A stretch of 64,000 nucleotides of DNA from an uncultured Acidobacteriota bacterium (GCA_902826685.1 CADEFT010000002.1:1-64000); one strand, 5' to 3'. Positions 25,012 through 33,125 are shown, counted from the stretch's first letter. The notes: a model not told the origin generated them from the letters alone. Program-made: numbers and translations.

Positions 25012-25545
25012 TCATCGCGGGGGGATGACCCAGAGATAAATCGGGCGGCCTCGGACCTTCGATTTCCGCTCCGGTTTCCAGTCGCCCATATCGAAGTCAT
25101 GAGAAACCACACGAGTGCCCGGCTTCAGTTCGGCGCGCAGCTTCGGGCGCAGCTTGAGGTTGATGCGCGGCAGCAAATAGAGCGTGACGACGGTGGCTTC
25201 TGAGATATCGGCCTGGAACATGTCCTGTTCGCGAAACTCGACTTTCCCCGTAACCTTGTTTTCGCGCGCATAGGCGTTGGCTTCCTGGATGCGGTCCGGG
25301 TCGATGTCGATGCCGACCGAGCGCACTCCGTACCGCAGCGCGGCGGCGACTGGAATCCGCCCATCGCCGCAGCCGAGATCGTACACAACGTCGCCCGGCC
25401 CGACGCGGGCCAGCTTCAGCATCCGGTCGATGGCCTGGTCTGGAGTGGGTACGAAGGGTACGTCGCCCTTGCCGTCGACGTATTGCGAGGCTCGAACGGC
25501 CAGCGGAGCCAAAAGCGGAACCAGACAATCGCGGCGGCGTAGCAT
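25012..25545 (-). CDS. Class I SAM-dependent methyltransferase with hydrophobic leader
   Basis: A 177-residue protein with the Rossmann methyltransferase motif I (VVYDLGCGDGRIPVAAALRYG, about residues 53-73), motif II acidic end (VGIDIDP) and motif VI-like TVVTLYLLPRIN. The substrate is unknown. The N-terminus (MLRRRDCLVPLLAPLAVRASQ) looks like a short export or membrane leader, which is odd for a SAM enzyme. It lies 23 bases before the cytochrome gene on the same strand. The start is supported by a perfect TATAAT 6 bases upstream. Confidence 0.8.
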   Translation of the reverse strand: MLRRRDCLVPLLAPLAVRASQYVDGKGDVPFVPTPDQAIDRMLKLARVGPGDVVYDLGCGDGRIPVAAALRYGVRSVGIDIDPDRIQEANAYARENKVTGKVEFREQDMFQADISEATVVTLYLLPRINLKLRPKLRAELKPGTRVVSHDFDMGDWKPERKSKVRGRPIYLWVIPPR

Positions 25546-25551
25546 GAGGGA

Positions 25552-25557
25552 ATTATA
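25552..25557 (-). promoter_or_regulatory. TATAAT box 6 bases before the methyltransferase start
   Basis: A perfect -10 hexamer on the minus strand ends 6 bases before the ATG at 25545, with no ribosome-binding site in the gap. No good -35 is visible. Transcription would start at or next to the ATG. Confidence 0.5.
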
Positions 25558-25589
25558 CGCGGCGTAAAATGAAGGAGAGGGAGGGATCC

Positions 25590-26141
25590 ATGCCGGTAAA
25601 AATTGGAGCGGAAGCCGAACACGGGTTCGACAAGCCGATCGCGCTGATGAAGGATTGCCATCGCCGCATCGAAGGGTTCCTCGGCGTGTTCCAGACGCTG
25701 GCGGCGTTACCGCCCGGCGCCAAACTCGACACAGGACATCAGGAAAGTTTGCGCAAGGCCGTCCACTATTTCGAGTCGGCCTCGCCGCGGCACGTGGCCG
25801 ATGAGGAGCAGTCGCTATTTGCGCGGATGCGCCAGTATCCGCAGTGCGACGACGTGTTGCGGGAACTGGAACGTCTCGAAGACGAGCATTGCCGTGCGCA
25901 AAGCTTGCATGCCACCTGCCACACGATCGGGCAGTTTTGGCTGGAGCTTGGATCTCTGCCCGACCGGCAGAGGGAAAAGTTCGCCGTGGTGGTGAACGAT
26001 CTCGCCGCGCTTTACAAGACGCACATCGAGCTTGAAGAGTCGCGTGTGTTTCCGCTAGCCGAATCGTTGTTGAGCGTTTCCGAGAAAGAAGAAATCGGGC
26101 AGGAGATGGCGGACCGCCGCGGGCTGTTCGCTACGGCTTGA
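25590..26141 (+). CDS. Hemerythrin-domain protein
   Basis: A 183-residue four-helix protein. The ATG follows a strong GGAGAGGGAGGG ribosome-binding site. Candidate di-iron ligands lie in KDCHRRIEGFLG, HYFESASPRHVADEEQSLF, LEDEHCRAQSLHATCH and HIELEESRVFPLAE, matching the HHE pattern spread over four helices. Such proteins bind oxygen, nitric oxide or iron, or act in repair of iron-sulfur clusters. It is divergent from the methyltransferase gene and its 3' end overlaps the ICMT-like gene by 11 bases tail to tail. Confidence 0.9.
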   Translation: MPVKIGAEAEHGFDKPIALMKDCHRRIEGFLGVFQTLAALPPGAKLDTGHQESLRKAVHYFESASPRHVADEEQSLFARMRQYPQCDDVLRELERLEDEHCRAQSLHATCHTIGQFWLELGSLPDRQREKFAVVVNDLAALYKTHIELEESRVFPLAESLLSVSEKEEIGQEMADRRGLFATA

Positions 26142-26679
26142 GCCACGCCTTGGCTGCCAGCAGCGCGATGCCGGTGAGCCAGCCCCACACCGCTTTCCAC
26201 TCTTTGTTGCGCCGGTAAAGCGCGGCGCGGAACGGTGAGGTGCCGGCGGTGGCGCGGGCTCCCGGAAGCAGCAGCGGCACGCGCCGTGCGTAGTCTTCAT
26301 AGCCGGGAAAGATCTGGCGCAGATGATCGCTTTCCTGCTGCATCACGGGCAGGTAGATCAATACGAAGGCCAGAGTGAACAGCACCGCGAGCGCGGCGCT
26401 TTGAGCCGCCACCAGCATGCCCGCCGTTACCAGCAGCGAACCCAGGTAAAGCGGATTGCGCGTATAGGCGTAAGGACCCGATTGCGCCAGTTGTTCGTTC
26501 TTCGCCAGGTGGCCGGCGGCCCACGCCCGCAGCGCCATGCCCGCCAGGCAGACGGGCAATCCCCAAACGATGGACTCGGCCGTGGGATGCGACAAAACGA
26601 CGAACGCCGCCAGCAGCGCAAAGCCGCCCGGCACGCGGAAGCGCTGCACGAAATCAGCGTATGGTTTCGGAAAACGCAT
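26131..26679 (-). CDS. Isoprenylcysteine carboxyl methyltransferase (ICMT)-like membrane protein
   Basis: A 182-residue integral membrane methyltransferase-like protein with four or five hydrophobic segments. The family core is GPYAYTRNPLYLGSLLV and the cytosolic cofactor motif is ESDHLRQIFPGYEDYARRVP. Bacterial members methylate unknown small or lipid substrates. Its start lies inside the end of the waaC-like gene (26-base overlap), so it is the last gene of the LPS operon and may modify envelope lipids. Confidence 0.85.
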   Translation of the reverse strand: MRFPKPYADFVQRFRVPGGFALLAAFVVLSHPTAESIVWGLPVCLAGMALRAWAAGHLAKNEQLAQSGPYAYTRNPLYLGSLLVTAGMLVAAQSAALAVLFTLAFVLIYLPVMQQESDHLRQIFPGYEDYARRVPLLLPGARATAGTSPFRAALYRRNKEWKAVWGWLTGIALLAAKAWLKP

Positions 26680-27595
26680 TCGCCTCCAGGGCCTCCATCA
26701 CTTCGCCGATACCGATGCGCTTCATGCTGTCATCGATGGATGGGCCACGCTTGTAGCTGGTGACCGCGCCGGGTGCGCGGAGGACCGGGATGGCGCCGCC
26801 GTAAGGGCCGTTGCGCGCCGGGTCGGTGGGGCCGAACAACGCCACACCGGGCTTGCCAAGCGCTGCGGCCAGGTGAAGCGGACCGCTGTCGATTCCGACA
26901 ACGGCTCGCGCGCGCCGCGTGGCATCGATCAATCCCTTGATGGAGGAAATGTGGACGCGCACTCCCTTCAACTGGCGCAGCGAGGCTTCGGCGGCGGGAT
27001 GGGCGTTCAGCACCAGCGGCAGTCCGGTCTGGCGTTCGAGCGCGGCGGCGAGGGCGGCGTAGTTTTCGAGAGGCCATTCCTTCGATGGCCATCCGGCGAA
27101 CGGACAGGCGAGAACGAAGTCCTCCGGTAGCTCTCCTTCCGCGGCGCCCCCGGGAATAGGAAACTCGATTCGCGCGTCCGTGGCCCCGGCTACCCGGGCC
27201 AATTCCAGGTTCTGATCCACCACATGGGCATGGCGCGGCTGGCAGGTGACCGCATAGGCGAGCTTCGCGGCCGCTTCGCGCGGCTGGGCGAAACCGAAGA
27301 TCCGGCCGCCGCCGATGCGCGCCGCAATCGCGGATTTGATGAGCCCTTGAAAATCGATGGTGACGTCGAAACGCTTTTCCCGCAGCCGGCTCCACGCCGC
27401 GCTCACACTGCCCCACTGTTTCCGGTTGAGCGGAATCACTTCGCCGACATACGGGTTGCCTTCGAGCAGCACCGCCCACTTCGGGTCGACGACCCACGTG
27501 ACATGCCCTTTGGGAAGACTGGCGACCGCGGGCAGCGTGTGAATGACGTCGCCCATGGCGCCCATCCGGACAACGAGGTAAGACGAGCCTTCCAT
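26654..27595 (-). CDS. Glycosyltransferase family 9, LPS heptosyltransferase I-like
   Basis: A 313-residue GT9 enzyme. The N-terminal fold starts YLVVRMGAMGDVIHTLPAVASL, typical of ADP-heptose:LPS heptosyltransferase I (WaaC). The nucleotide-sugar side has VLACPFAGWPSKEWPLENYAAL and ARAVVGIDSGPLHLAAALGKPGVALFGPTDP. It should add a heptose to the Kdo-lipid A core at the inner face of the cytoplasmic membrane. It follows the nucleotidyltransferase-like gene by 3 bases and the waaF-like gene further up. Confidence 0.9.
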   Translation of the reverse strand: MEGSSYLVVRMGAMGDVIHTLPAVASLPKGHVTWVVDPKWAVLLEGNPYVGEVIPLNRKQWGSVSAAWSRLREKRFDVTIDFQGLIKSAIAARIGGGRIFGFAQPREAAAKLAYAVTCQPRHAHVVDQNLELARVAGATDARIEFPIPGGAAEGELPEDFVLACPFAGWPSKEWPLENYAALAAALERQTGLPLVLNAHPAAEASLRQLKGVRVHISSIKGLIDATRRARAVVGIDSGPLHLAAALGKPGVALFGPTDPARNGPYGGAIPVLRAPGAVTSYKRGPSIDDSMKRIGIGEVMEALEANAFSETIR

Positions 27596-27598
27596 CGG

Positions 27599-27976
27599 CT
27601 AGGAACCTGCCCGGTCGCGCACATAGCGGATGAAGTCGCGGCGCCGCTCGCCTTCGGCTTCCTGTCCGGCCAGAATCTCGTCGGCGCCTAACGCTTCGGC
27701 CACCGTGGGACTGCCTTCGACCACGCACTCGATGAACGACAAAGCGGCGGCGAGTTCGGCCCGCGCTCCAAGTTCGAGATAGGCGTCCGGCGGGGAATCG
27801 ACCACGGCGATCAACTTCGCCTCGCCCGCGAGCTGGGCGAGGTGAGCGATATGAACGGGCAGTAGCGGATCGAAATATCCCACGACGGCGCGGACCTTCG
27901 TCCCAAGGGCACGCTGCTCGGCGACTCGCCGGCGCGCTTCATCGAGCGATACGATTTTGGTGCGTGTGTCGATCAA
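27599..27976 (-). CDS. Nucleotidyltransferase-like protein (HldE/RfaE C-domain-like, degenerate)
   Basis: A protein of about 125 residues. A TTG at 27976 with GGAG five bases upstream is preferred; an in-frame TTG at 28009 without such a site would add 11 residues. VVGYFDPLLPVHIAHLAQLA aligns with the cytidylyltransferase-superfamily opening GCFDxLHxGHxxxL. However, the first histidine and the glycine of HxGH are Leu and Val here, and only the second His remains. Position between two heptosyltransferases suggests a link to ADP-heptose or another activated sugar, but catalysis is doubtful. It may be regulatory or use another chemistry. Confidence 0.55.
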   Translation of the reverse strand: MIDTRTKIVSLDEARRRVAEQRALGTKVRAVVGYFDPLLPVHIAHLAQLAGEAKLIAVVDSPPDAYLELGARAELAAALSFIECVVEGSPTVAEALGADEILAGQEAEGERRRDFIRYVRDRAGS

Positions 27977-27992
27977 AGCTTCTCCAACCTTG

Positions 27993-29045
27993 TCATTGGA
28001 CCAACTCAAGAGCCGCGCGCGTCACCCGCTCGGCCGAGACCAGCTTCATGCAATTGTGGTGGACCAGGGGGCATTCGCGCTCAAGGCACGGACTGCACGC
28101 GATGGGTTCGCGAACGACGCGCGCCAGCGGCCCGGTGGGACCGGTGGCGATATCGTCGGTGGCGCCGAACACGGCCACCGTCGGCACTCCTAACGCCGAT
28201 GCGATGTGCATGGCGCCGGAATCGTTGGTCAGCACCACGCGGCAGGCGGCGGCCAGATCGATGAACTGGCGCAGCGATGTTTCCCCCGCCCTGTTGGCGC
28301 ATTCCACACCCCGGCGGCGCAGATCGGCGGCCACCGTTTCGCAGAGTTCCCGCTCGCCCGCCGAGCCGAACAACAGAACGTTGGCGTCCAGTTCGGCAGC
28401 CAGGCTGGCGGCGGCGGCGGCGAAACGTTCGGGCAGCCAGCGCTTGGCGGTTCCATAGGCGGCGCCAGGGCTGACACCCACCGCTTCTTTCCAGCCGAGC
28501 GCCGTCAGCGACGCTTTGCCGCACCGGCGCGCTGCCGCCGCACACTCCAGGCGAATGAGCGCTTCGGCCGGCAGCCGGTCGAGGATGCCCGCGCGGCGCA
28601 GCAGTTCCAGGTAATAAAAACTTTCGTGCCGGGGAATCTCTCCCCGGCGCGGCACGGGAACCGGATGCGTTAGCAACAGCCGCCTGCCGTCGCGATCGTA
28701 GCCGAGCCGGGCGGGCACACGCAGGGCACGGGTGAACAATGCCGCTTCGAAGGCGTTCTGCAGCAGAATGGCGGCGTCGAACTCACGCGCGCGCAACTCG
28801 GCCGCCAGCTTCTTCTTGAGGCCGAAGTCGTGGCGCCCGCGCCCGGAAGGATAGGCGATGACTTCATCGGCGAACGGCTCGCGGCCATAGAGATCGGCCA
28901 CCCAGTTCAGAGCCAGCACGGAGATGTGTGCCTGCGGGTAACGGGAGCGAATGGCGCGCAGCGCGGGCAGCGACATGACGGCGTCCCCCACCCAGTTGGT
29001 GGCCCGAATCAACAGGCGCTTTGGCTCTGGAAACCCCTTTGGCAA
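27993..29045 (-). CDS. waaF: LPS heptosyltransferase II (GT9, WaaF-like)
   Basis: A 350-residue GT9 enzyme with the WaaF opening LLIRATNWVGDAVMSLPALRAIR and the C-terminal GVSPGAAYGTAKRWLPERFA and LTNDSGAMHIASALGVPTVAVFGATD. Two cysteines in ACSPCLERECPLVHHNCM match the cysteine-rich tail usual in WaaF. It adds the second heptose to the inner core. The start is uncertain: TTG at 29045 has no ribosome-binding site, and a later TTG would place the conserved ILIRATNWVGD-like motif at the very N-terminus, as in many WaaF proteins. It is first in the LPS operon. Confidence 0.92.
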   Translation of the reverse strand: MPKGFPEPKRLLIRATNWVGDAVMSLPALRAIRSRYPQAHISVLALNWVADLYGREPFADEVIAYPSGRGRHDFGLKKKLAAELRAREFDAAILLQNAFEAALFTRALRVPARLGYDRDGRRLLLTHPVPVPRRGEIPRHESFYYLELLRRAGILDRLPAEALIRLECAAAARRCGKASLTALGWKEAVGVSPGAAYGTAKRWLPERFAAAAASLAAELDANVLLFGSAGERELCETVAADLRRRGVECANRAGETSLRQFIDLAAACRVVLTNDSGAMHIASALGVPTVAVFGATDDIATGPTGPLARVVREPIACSPCLERECPLVHHNCMKLVSAERVTRAALELVQ

Positions 29046-29047
29046 TG

Positions 29048-29053
29048 TACAAT
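29048..29053 (+). promoter_or_regulatory. TACAAT box 6 bases before the PhyH gene
   Basis: TACAAT is followed by 6 bases and the ATG at 29060, without a ribosome-binding site. It fits a leaderless -10 element and favours the ATG at 29060 over the one at 29045, which it would overlap. Confidence 0.4.
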
Positions 29054-29059
29054 CATGCC

Positions 29060-29839
29060 ATGCCGGTCAGTGAAGCGGAAAAGCGGCAACTGGAAGAGCG
29101 AAGCTACGCCGTTCTGCACAACTGGATGAGTCCGGAACTGCTGACGGAGGCGCGCGCGGCCCTCGACGCGCAGTTCGCGGCGGAGGGCGATAACGCAGGC
29201 GCCGAGTTTCGCAAAGAACAGGAAACGCAGCGGCTCGCCAACCTGGTGGACAAGGGCGAGATCTTTCGCCGCATCGTCTCGATGCCGGAGATACTCGAAT
29301 ACGTCGCCGCGGTGATTCCCGGCGATTTCAAGCTTTCGAGCCTGAACGCGCGCGCGCCGAATCCGAAGTCCGATTGGGTTCAGCCCTTGCATTGCGACAC
29401 CGGTGCGGTGGCCGACGAAAAGGGCAACAGCGTGTGCAACGTCATTTGGATGCTCGACGATTTCACCCCGGAAAACGGCGCGACGCGGCTGGTGCCCGGC
29501 TCGCACAAGTGGCTCCGGTTGCCGCAGGATGCGGTGACAGACACGATGGCGCCGCATCCGGATGAGATTCTGCTCACCGCGCCAGCAGGCAGCGTGGCGG
29601 TGGTCAATACGCACGCCTGGCATGGTGGCACCGCGAACCGTTCCGGCGGAACGCGGCGCTGTCTGCACGCTTTTTATTGCCGGTGGGACAAGCCGCAACA
29701 GCAATTTCAGCGCGACATGTTGAGCGAGGCCACCAAGGCCGGATTGAGTCCGGCGCTTCGCCAACTGCTTGCCATCGACGACGCCTATAATGCCGAGATC
29801 AGCCTCGCCAATCCTTTTCGCAGCGGATTCTTGAAATGA
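29060..29839 (+). CDS. Phytanoyl-CoA dioxygenase (PhyH) family protein
   Basis: A 259-residue Fe(II)/2-oxoglutarate-dependent dioxygenase fold. The iron ligands appear as HCDTGAV (HxD) and the distal His of NTHAWHGGTANRSG; GGTRRCLHAFY supplies the 2-oxoglutarate arginine. Also typical are NVIWMLDDFTPENGATRLVPGSHKW. It would hydroxylate an unknown small organic acid or natural product. The stop overlaps the start of the sulfatase gene by 4 bases, so the two probably work on the same substrate or in the same pathway. Confidence 0.9.
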   Translation: MPVSEAEKRQLEERSYAVLHNWMSPELLTEARAALDAQFAAEGDNAGAEFRKEQETQRLANLVDKGEIFRRIVSMPEILEYVAAVIPGDFKLSSLNARAPNPKSDWVQPLHCDTGAVADEKGNSVCNVIWMLDDFTPENGATRLVPGSHKWLRLPQDAVTDTMAPHPDEILLTAPAGSVAVVNTHAWHGGTANRSGGTRRCLHAFYCRWDKPQQQFQRDMLSEATKAGLSPALRQLLAIDDAYNAEISLANPFRSGFLK

Positions 29840-31242
29840 ACTTCACTCGCCGTCAATTGATCGCACAGGCCTCGGCCTTTCCCGCCATTCTCAAGGCGCA
29901 GCGCGGAGACAACCCGCGCCGCAACGTGCTGTTTCTCGCCGTCGACGATCTGAACGATTGGATCGGATGCCTGGGCGGCCATCCCGACGCGAAGACGCCG
30001 AACATGGACCGGCTCGCCGGGCGCGGCGTTCTGTTCACCAAGGCGTATTGCGCCGCTCCGCTTTGCAATCCTTCGCGCGCCGCGCTGATGACCGGCTTGC
30101 GGCCTTCAACAACGGGCGTCTACGACAACAACCAGCCCTTCCGGCAGTCGCCCGCTCGCGAGGCGGTGACGCTCGCCCAGTACTTCCGCCGCAACGGTTA
30201 CCGCGCCATGGGATCGGGCAAGATCTATCACGACGCCTTTCCCGATCCGGCGAGCTGGGATGAGTGGATGCCCGCGCTCGACAAGCAGAAATTCCAGGAT
30301 CCACTGCCCGAAGGCCGCCCGCTCAACGGCATTCCGAATACGGCGCACTTCGATTGGGGGCCGCTGAGGAACGGCGACGCCGCCATGGGCGACGCCAAGA
30401 CGGTGGATTACGTCTCCAGCCAGTTGCACAAAAAGCAGGACAAGCCGTTCTTTCTCGCCTGCGGCATCTACAAGCCGCACCTGCCGTGGTTTGTGCCGGA
30501 GAAGTATTTCGACCAGTTTCCACTCGACAAGATCGCCATGCCGAGGGTGAAGGACGACGATCTGGACGACGTTCCCGCCATCGGCCGGCAGATGGCGAAG
30601 CCGAATGGCGACCATCGCAAAGTGCTCGAACACAAGCAGTATCGCAAGGCGGTGCAGGCCTATCTGGCCTCCATTGCGTTCTGCGACGCGCAGATCGGCC
30701 GCGTGCTGGAGGCGTTCGACTCCAGCACGTATCGCGACAACACAACCGTCGTATTGTGGAGCGATCACGGCTGGCATCTGGGCGAGAAACTGCACTGGCG
30801 CAAGTTCGCTCTGTGGGAAGAAGCGACGCACAACGTGTTGACCATCGCCGCGCCGGGCGCGACCAAGGCCGGCACGAAGTGTACACGGCCGGTGAGCCTG
30901 TTGGATCTGTATCCCACGCTGGTGGATTTGCACGGCCTGCCCGCCAGGCCCGATCTCGAAGGGGAGAGTCTGGCTCCGCTGCTCCGCAATCCCGCGGCGC
31001 CCTGGACGCGCCCGGCGCTGACCACTTATGGCCGCCACAACCATTCGGTGCGTAGCGACAGGTTCCGCTATATCCGCTACAGCGACGGCGGCGAGGAGCT
31101 ATACGATCATCAGACCGACGATCTGGAATGGCGGAATCTGGCCGCCGATCCGGCTTACGATATCGTGAAGCGCGATCACGCCCGCTGGCTGCCCACGGTC
31201 AACGCGCCGGACTCGATACGGACGCGTGGGGGAGCCGAATAG
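29836..31242 (+). CDS. Exported sulfatase (iduronate-2-sulfatase-like)
   Basis: A 468-residue sulfatase. A Tat-like leader (FTRRQLIAQASAFPAILKAQ) is followed by the metal-site start VLFLAVDDLNDW. The formylglycine motif is CNPSRAALMTG (Cys in C-x-P-S-R). SGKIYHDAFP, KPHLPWFVPEKYF and WSDHGWHLGEKLHWRKF follow; the last is characteristic of iduronate-2-sulfatase-type (S1_7-like) enzymes. It hydrolyses sulfate esters, probably from polysaccharides, in the periplasm after Cys-to-formylglycine conversion. The maturation enzyme is not in the window. Its 3' end overlaps the convergent gene by 44 bases. Confidence 0.94.
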   Translation: MNFTRRQLIAQASAFPAILKAQRGDNPRRNVLFLAVDDLNDWIGCLGGHPDAKTPNMDRLAGRGVLFTKAYCAAPLCNPSRAALMTGLRPSTTGVYDNNQPFRQSPAREAVTLAQYFRRNGYRAMGSGKIYHDAFPDPASWDEWMPALDKQKFQDPLPEGRPLNGIPNTAHFDWGPLRNGDAAMGDAKTVDYVSSQLHKKQDKPFFLACGIYKPHLPWFVPEKYFDQFPLDKIAMPRVKDDDLDDVPAIGRQMAKPNGDHRKVLEHKQYRKAVQAYLASIAFCDAQIGRVLEAFDSSTYRDNTTVVLWSDHGWHLGEKLHWRKFALWEEATHNVLTIAAPGATKAGTKCTRPVSLLDLYPTLVDLHGLPARPDLEGESLAPLLRNPAAPWTRPALTTYGRHNHSVRSDRFRYIRYSDGGEELYDHQTDDLEWRNLAADPAYDIVKRDHARWLPTVNAPDSIRTRGGAE

Positions 31243-32560
31243 CCGCGTCCTGCCGCCAATAGTCCGGCAGCCCGGGTTTGGTTTCGAGCAGAATCTCAAG
31301 GATCGCCTGGCGGGTGGCGGGGCTGAGCCCGGCGAACTTCTTCGATGTGTCGCGCCCGGTGAGCACGCCGTGCAGGCGCTTGTAGATGCGTTCGCGCGCC
31401 ATGTCCGGCATGCCGTCGAAAGCCCGCGAATAGATCATGTAGCTTAGCGGATAGCGGAACATGCGCGTTTTCAAATCGTAGTCGCGCAGCGAGCGGCCTC
31501 TCGCGTCGTGCGGGCCGCGGCCGGAAAAGTTCCGGGCAAAGGCGTTGGCACCCCGGATGGGCGCTTCGAGCGCGGTTTCATTGGTGAAGAGCATGTACTC
31601 CACCATCTCCTCGACGGCCGAATCGATGCGGCGGCGGGTCGATTCGCTCAATTCTCCGTTCGGTGGAGCGCCGAAAGCTTTGTCGAGGCCGGCCTGGTAG
31701 TGCAGGGCCATGGAAGTTTCAAAGCCCACGCGAATGATCAGGTTCGTCATGTGGGTCTGATGCTCCAGCGTCATCAGCGCGACGATGTCGCTCGACGGCT
31801 GAATATAGGCGCCGGTGTCGAACTTGGTGGTCAACGCGGTGACATTGTGCCCGGCCGTGCCTTCGAGCTTTTCGGGATTGTCGCGATCGCGCACCACGGC
31901 GTTACCCATATGCGTGGCGGCACCGTGTGTGCCGGTAACGTACCAGCCGCCCCACCGTTCCTTGAGCGGACTGCGATGGTCGGTGACATAGGTGCCGGCC
32001 TGAAACATCGGCATACCGCTCGGCTCCGGAAAAACGGAGCGCACCACCAGACCCGGTATGCCCAGCGTGCCGCCCGAGGCGTGGCATTGCAGGCAAGCCG
32101 TATCGCGGCGCTCAAAGCGCGGCTTATCCACCTGTTCCTGGTCGACGGTGTAGAAGATGACGCCAAGTTTCGGATCGAGCGAAGTCACTTCCAGCACATC
32201 GCTGCCGCGCACAAAGCCCACCGTCGTGTCGTCGTTGAAATAGATGGCGCGCGGCATGCGCGGCGAGATCCGGCTGGCCTGAAAACTGGTCTTCGAAAAA
32301 ACGAGCACTTGCGATTCCTCGGGGATCCGCAGTGCGTCGAGCACGCTGCGCAGATAGCCATGCGATTCGTCGAAGCCGAGTTTCACATCGCCGCTCTGAA
32401 TCCGCCGGCCAAGGCGCGTCGCGGGATCGTCGGTGGCACGCTTGGCGTATTGAATCGCTTCGTGGTCGAGCGGCACAAGATACGATCCGCTCAGTTCGGC
32501 CAGCGCGAGCGCGGCGGTGGCCAGGGCAACGGGCAATAGGAGTTTTGCGGGGCTACGCAT
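31199..32560 (-). CDS. Exported protein with one c-type haem motif (CxxCH)
   Basis: A 453-residue protein with a signal peptide (AKLLLPVALATAALALAELSG) and a single haem-binding motif CLQCHASGG near residue 140. The rest is not a cytochrome c fold I recognise; stretches such as AIYFNDDTTVGFVRG, WGGWYVTGTHG and HQTHMTNLIIRVGFE look like a conserved family of soil bacteria. It is downstream of, and overlaps by 8 bases, the Rrf2 regulator gene, so its expression is likely set by that sensor. A role in periplasmic electron transfer or NO/nitrite handling is inference. Confidence 0.72.
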   Translation of the reverse strand: MRSPAKLLLPVALATAALALAELSGSYLVPLDHEAIQYAKRATDDPATRLGRRIQSGDVKLGFDESHGYLRSVLDALRIPEESQVLVFSKTSFQASRISPRMPRAIYFNDDTTVGFVRGSDVLEVTSLDPKLGVIFYTVDQEQVDKPRFERRDTACLQCHASGGTLGIPGLVVRSVFPEPSGMPMFQAGTYVTDHRSPLKERWGGWYVTGTHGAATHMGNAVVRDRDNPEKLEGTAGHNVTALTTKFDTGAYIQPSSDIVALMTLEHQTHMTNLIIRVGFETSMALHYQAGLDKAFGAPPNGELSESTRRRIDSAVEEMVEYMLFTNETALEAPIRGANAFARNFSGRGPHDARGRSLRDYDLKTRMFRYPLSYMIYSRAFDGMPDMARERIYKRLHGVLTGRDTSKKFAGLSPATRQAILEILLETKPGLPDYWRQDAAIRLPHASVSSPAR

Positions 32561-33008
32561 GGAGCACGTTCTCCGGTATCGGGACTGGCTTGGCGCAAAG
32601 CGGGACCAGATCGCCCGAGGTGCGGATGAGATCGGAAAGCCTGGTGCCGCGGAAGGTGTCTTCGATCAGGCGCATCGCATCGTCCAGCTTGCGATGCATA
32701 GGGCACAGCCGCGTGCCGTGCTGCTCAATGCCGAGCGGGCAGGTGCGGATGCGCTTCAACGGATCGACCGCATCGATCACGTCGAGGATGGAGATGGCCG
32801 AAGCTTCGCGGGCGAGCGAGAACCCACCGCGCTTGCCGCGTTGAGCATTCAAGAGGCCTGAGCGGGAAAGCGGCTGCAGCACTTTGAAAAGATAGTCCGC
32901 CGGGACGCGGCATTCGGCGGAAATTTGTTGGGCGGTTTGAGGGGCGGGGGCGCGCATGGCGAGGAAGACGGCGGCGCGGAGGGCGTATTCGGAGGTTTGA
33001 GAGAACAT
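32553..33008 (-). CDS. Rrf2-family transcriptional regulator
   Basis: A 151-residue regulator with the Rrf2 winged helix: MFSQTSEYALRAAVFLA, QQISAECRVPADYLFKVLQPL and the wing NAQRGKRGGFSLAR. Cysteines at 33, 90, 102 and 138; the pair in TCPLGIEQHGTRLCPMH is where IscR/NsrR-type proteins bind an iron-sulfur cluster, although the spacing (90 and 102) is not the classic IscR pattern. The frame stays open far upstream, but the ATG at 33008 matches the family N-terminus. It heads a two-gene operon with the CxxCH protein and has its own strong promoter. Confidence 0.93.
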   Translation of the reverse strand: MFSQTSEYALRAAVFLAMRAPAPQTAQQISAECRVPADYLFKVLQPLSRSGLLNAQRGKRGGFSLAREASAISILDVIDAVDPLKRIRTCPLGIEQHGTRLCPMHRKLDDAMRLIEDTFRGTRLSDLIRTSGDLVPLCAKPVPIPENVLHA

Positions 33009-33014
33009 CCGGGA

Positions 33015-33045
33015 CCATAATACGATATATGGATAGAAATGTCCA
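33015..33045 (-). promoter_or_regulatory. Promoter with overlapping inverted repeat upstream of the Rrf2 gene
   Basis: On the minus strand TGGACA (33045-33040) and TATTAT (33022-33017) are separated by 17 bases, a near-consensus sigma-70 promoter. The -10 ends 8 bases before the ATG, so the transcript would be nearly leaderless. CCATA (33015-33019) and TATGG (33028-33032) form an inverted repeat across the -10, a sensible place for Rrf2 autorepression. Confidence 0.6.
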
Positions 33046-33125
33046 CATAAAAGTGAGACTTGCACGATCCTTCCCATCTGCTGTATCACTAGGAGTTTAT
33101 CTTCGCGCTCCGGAGACTCCACGAA

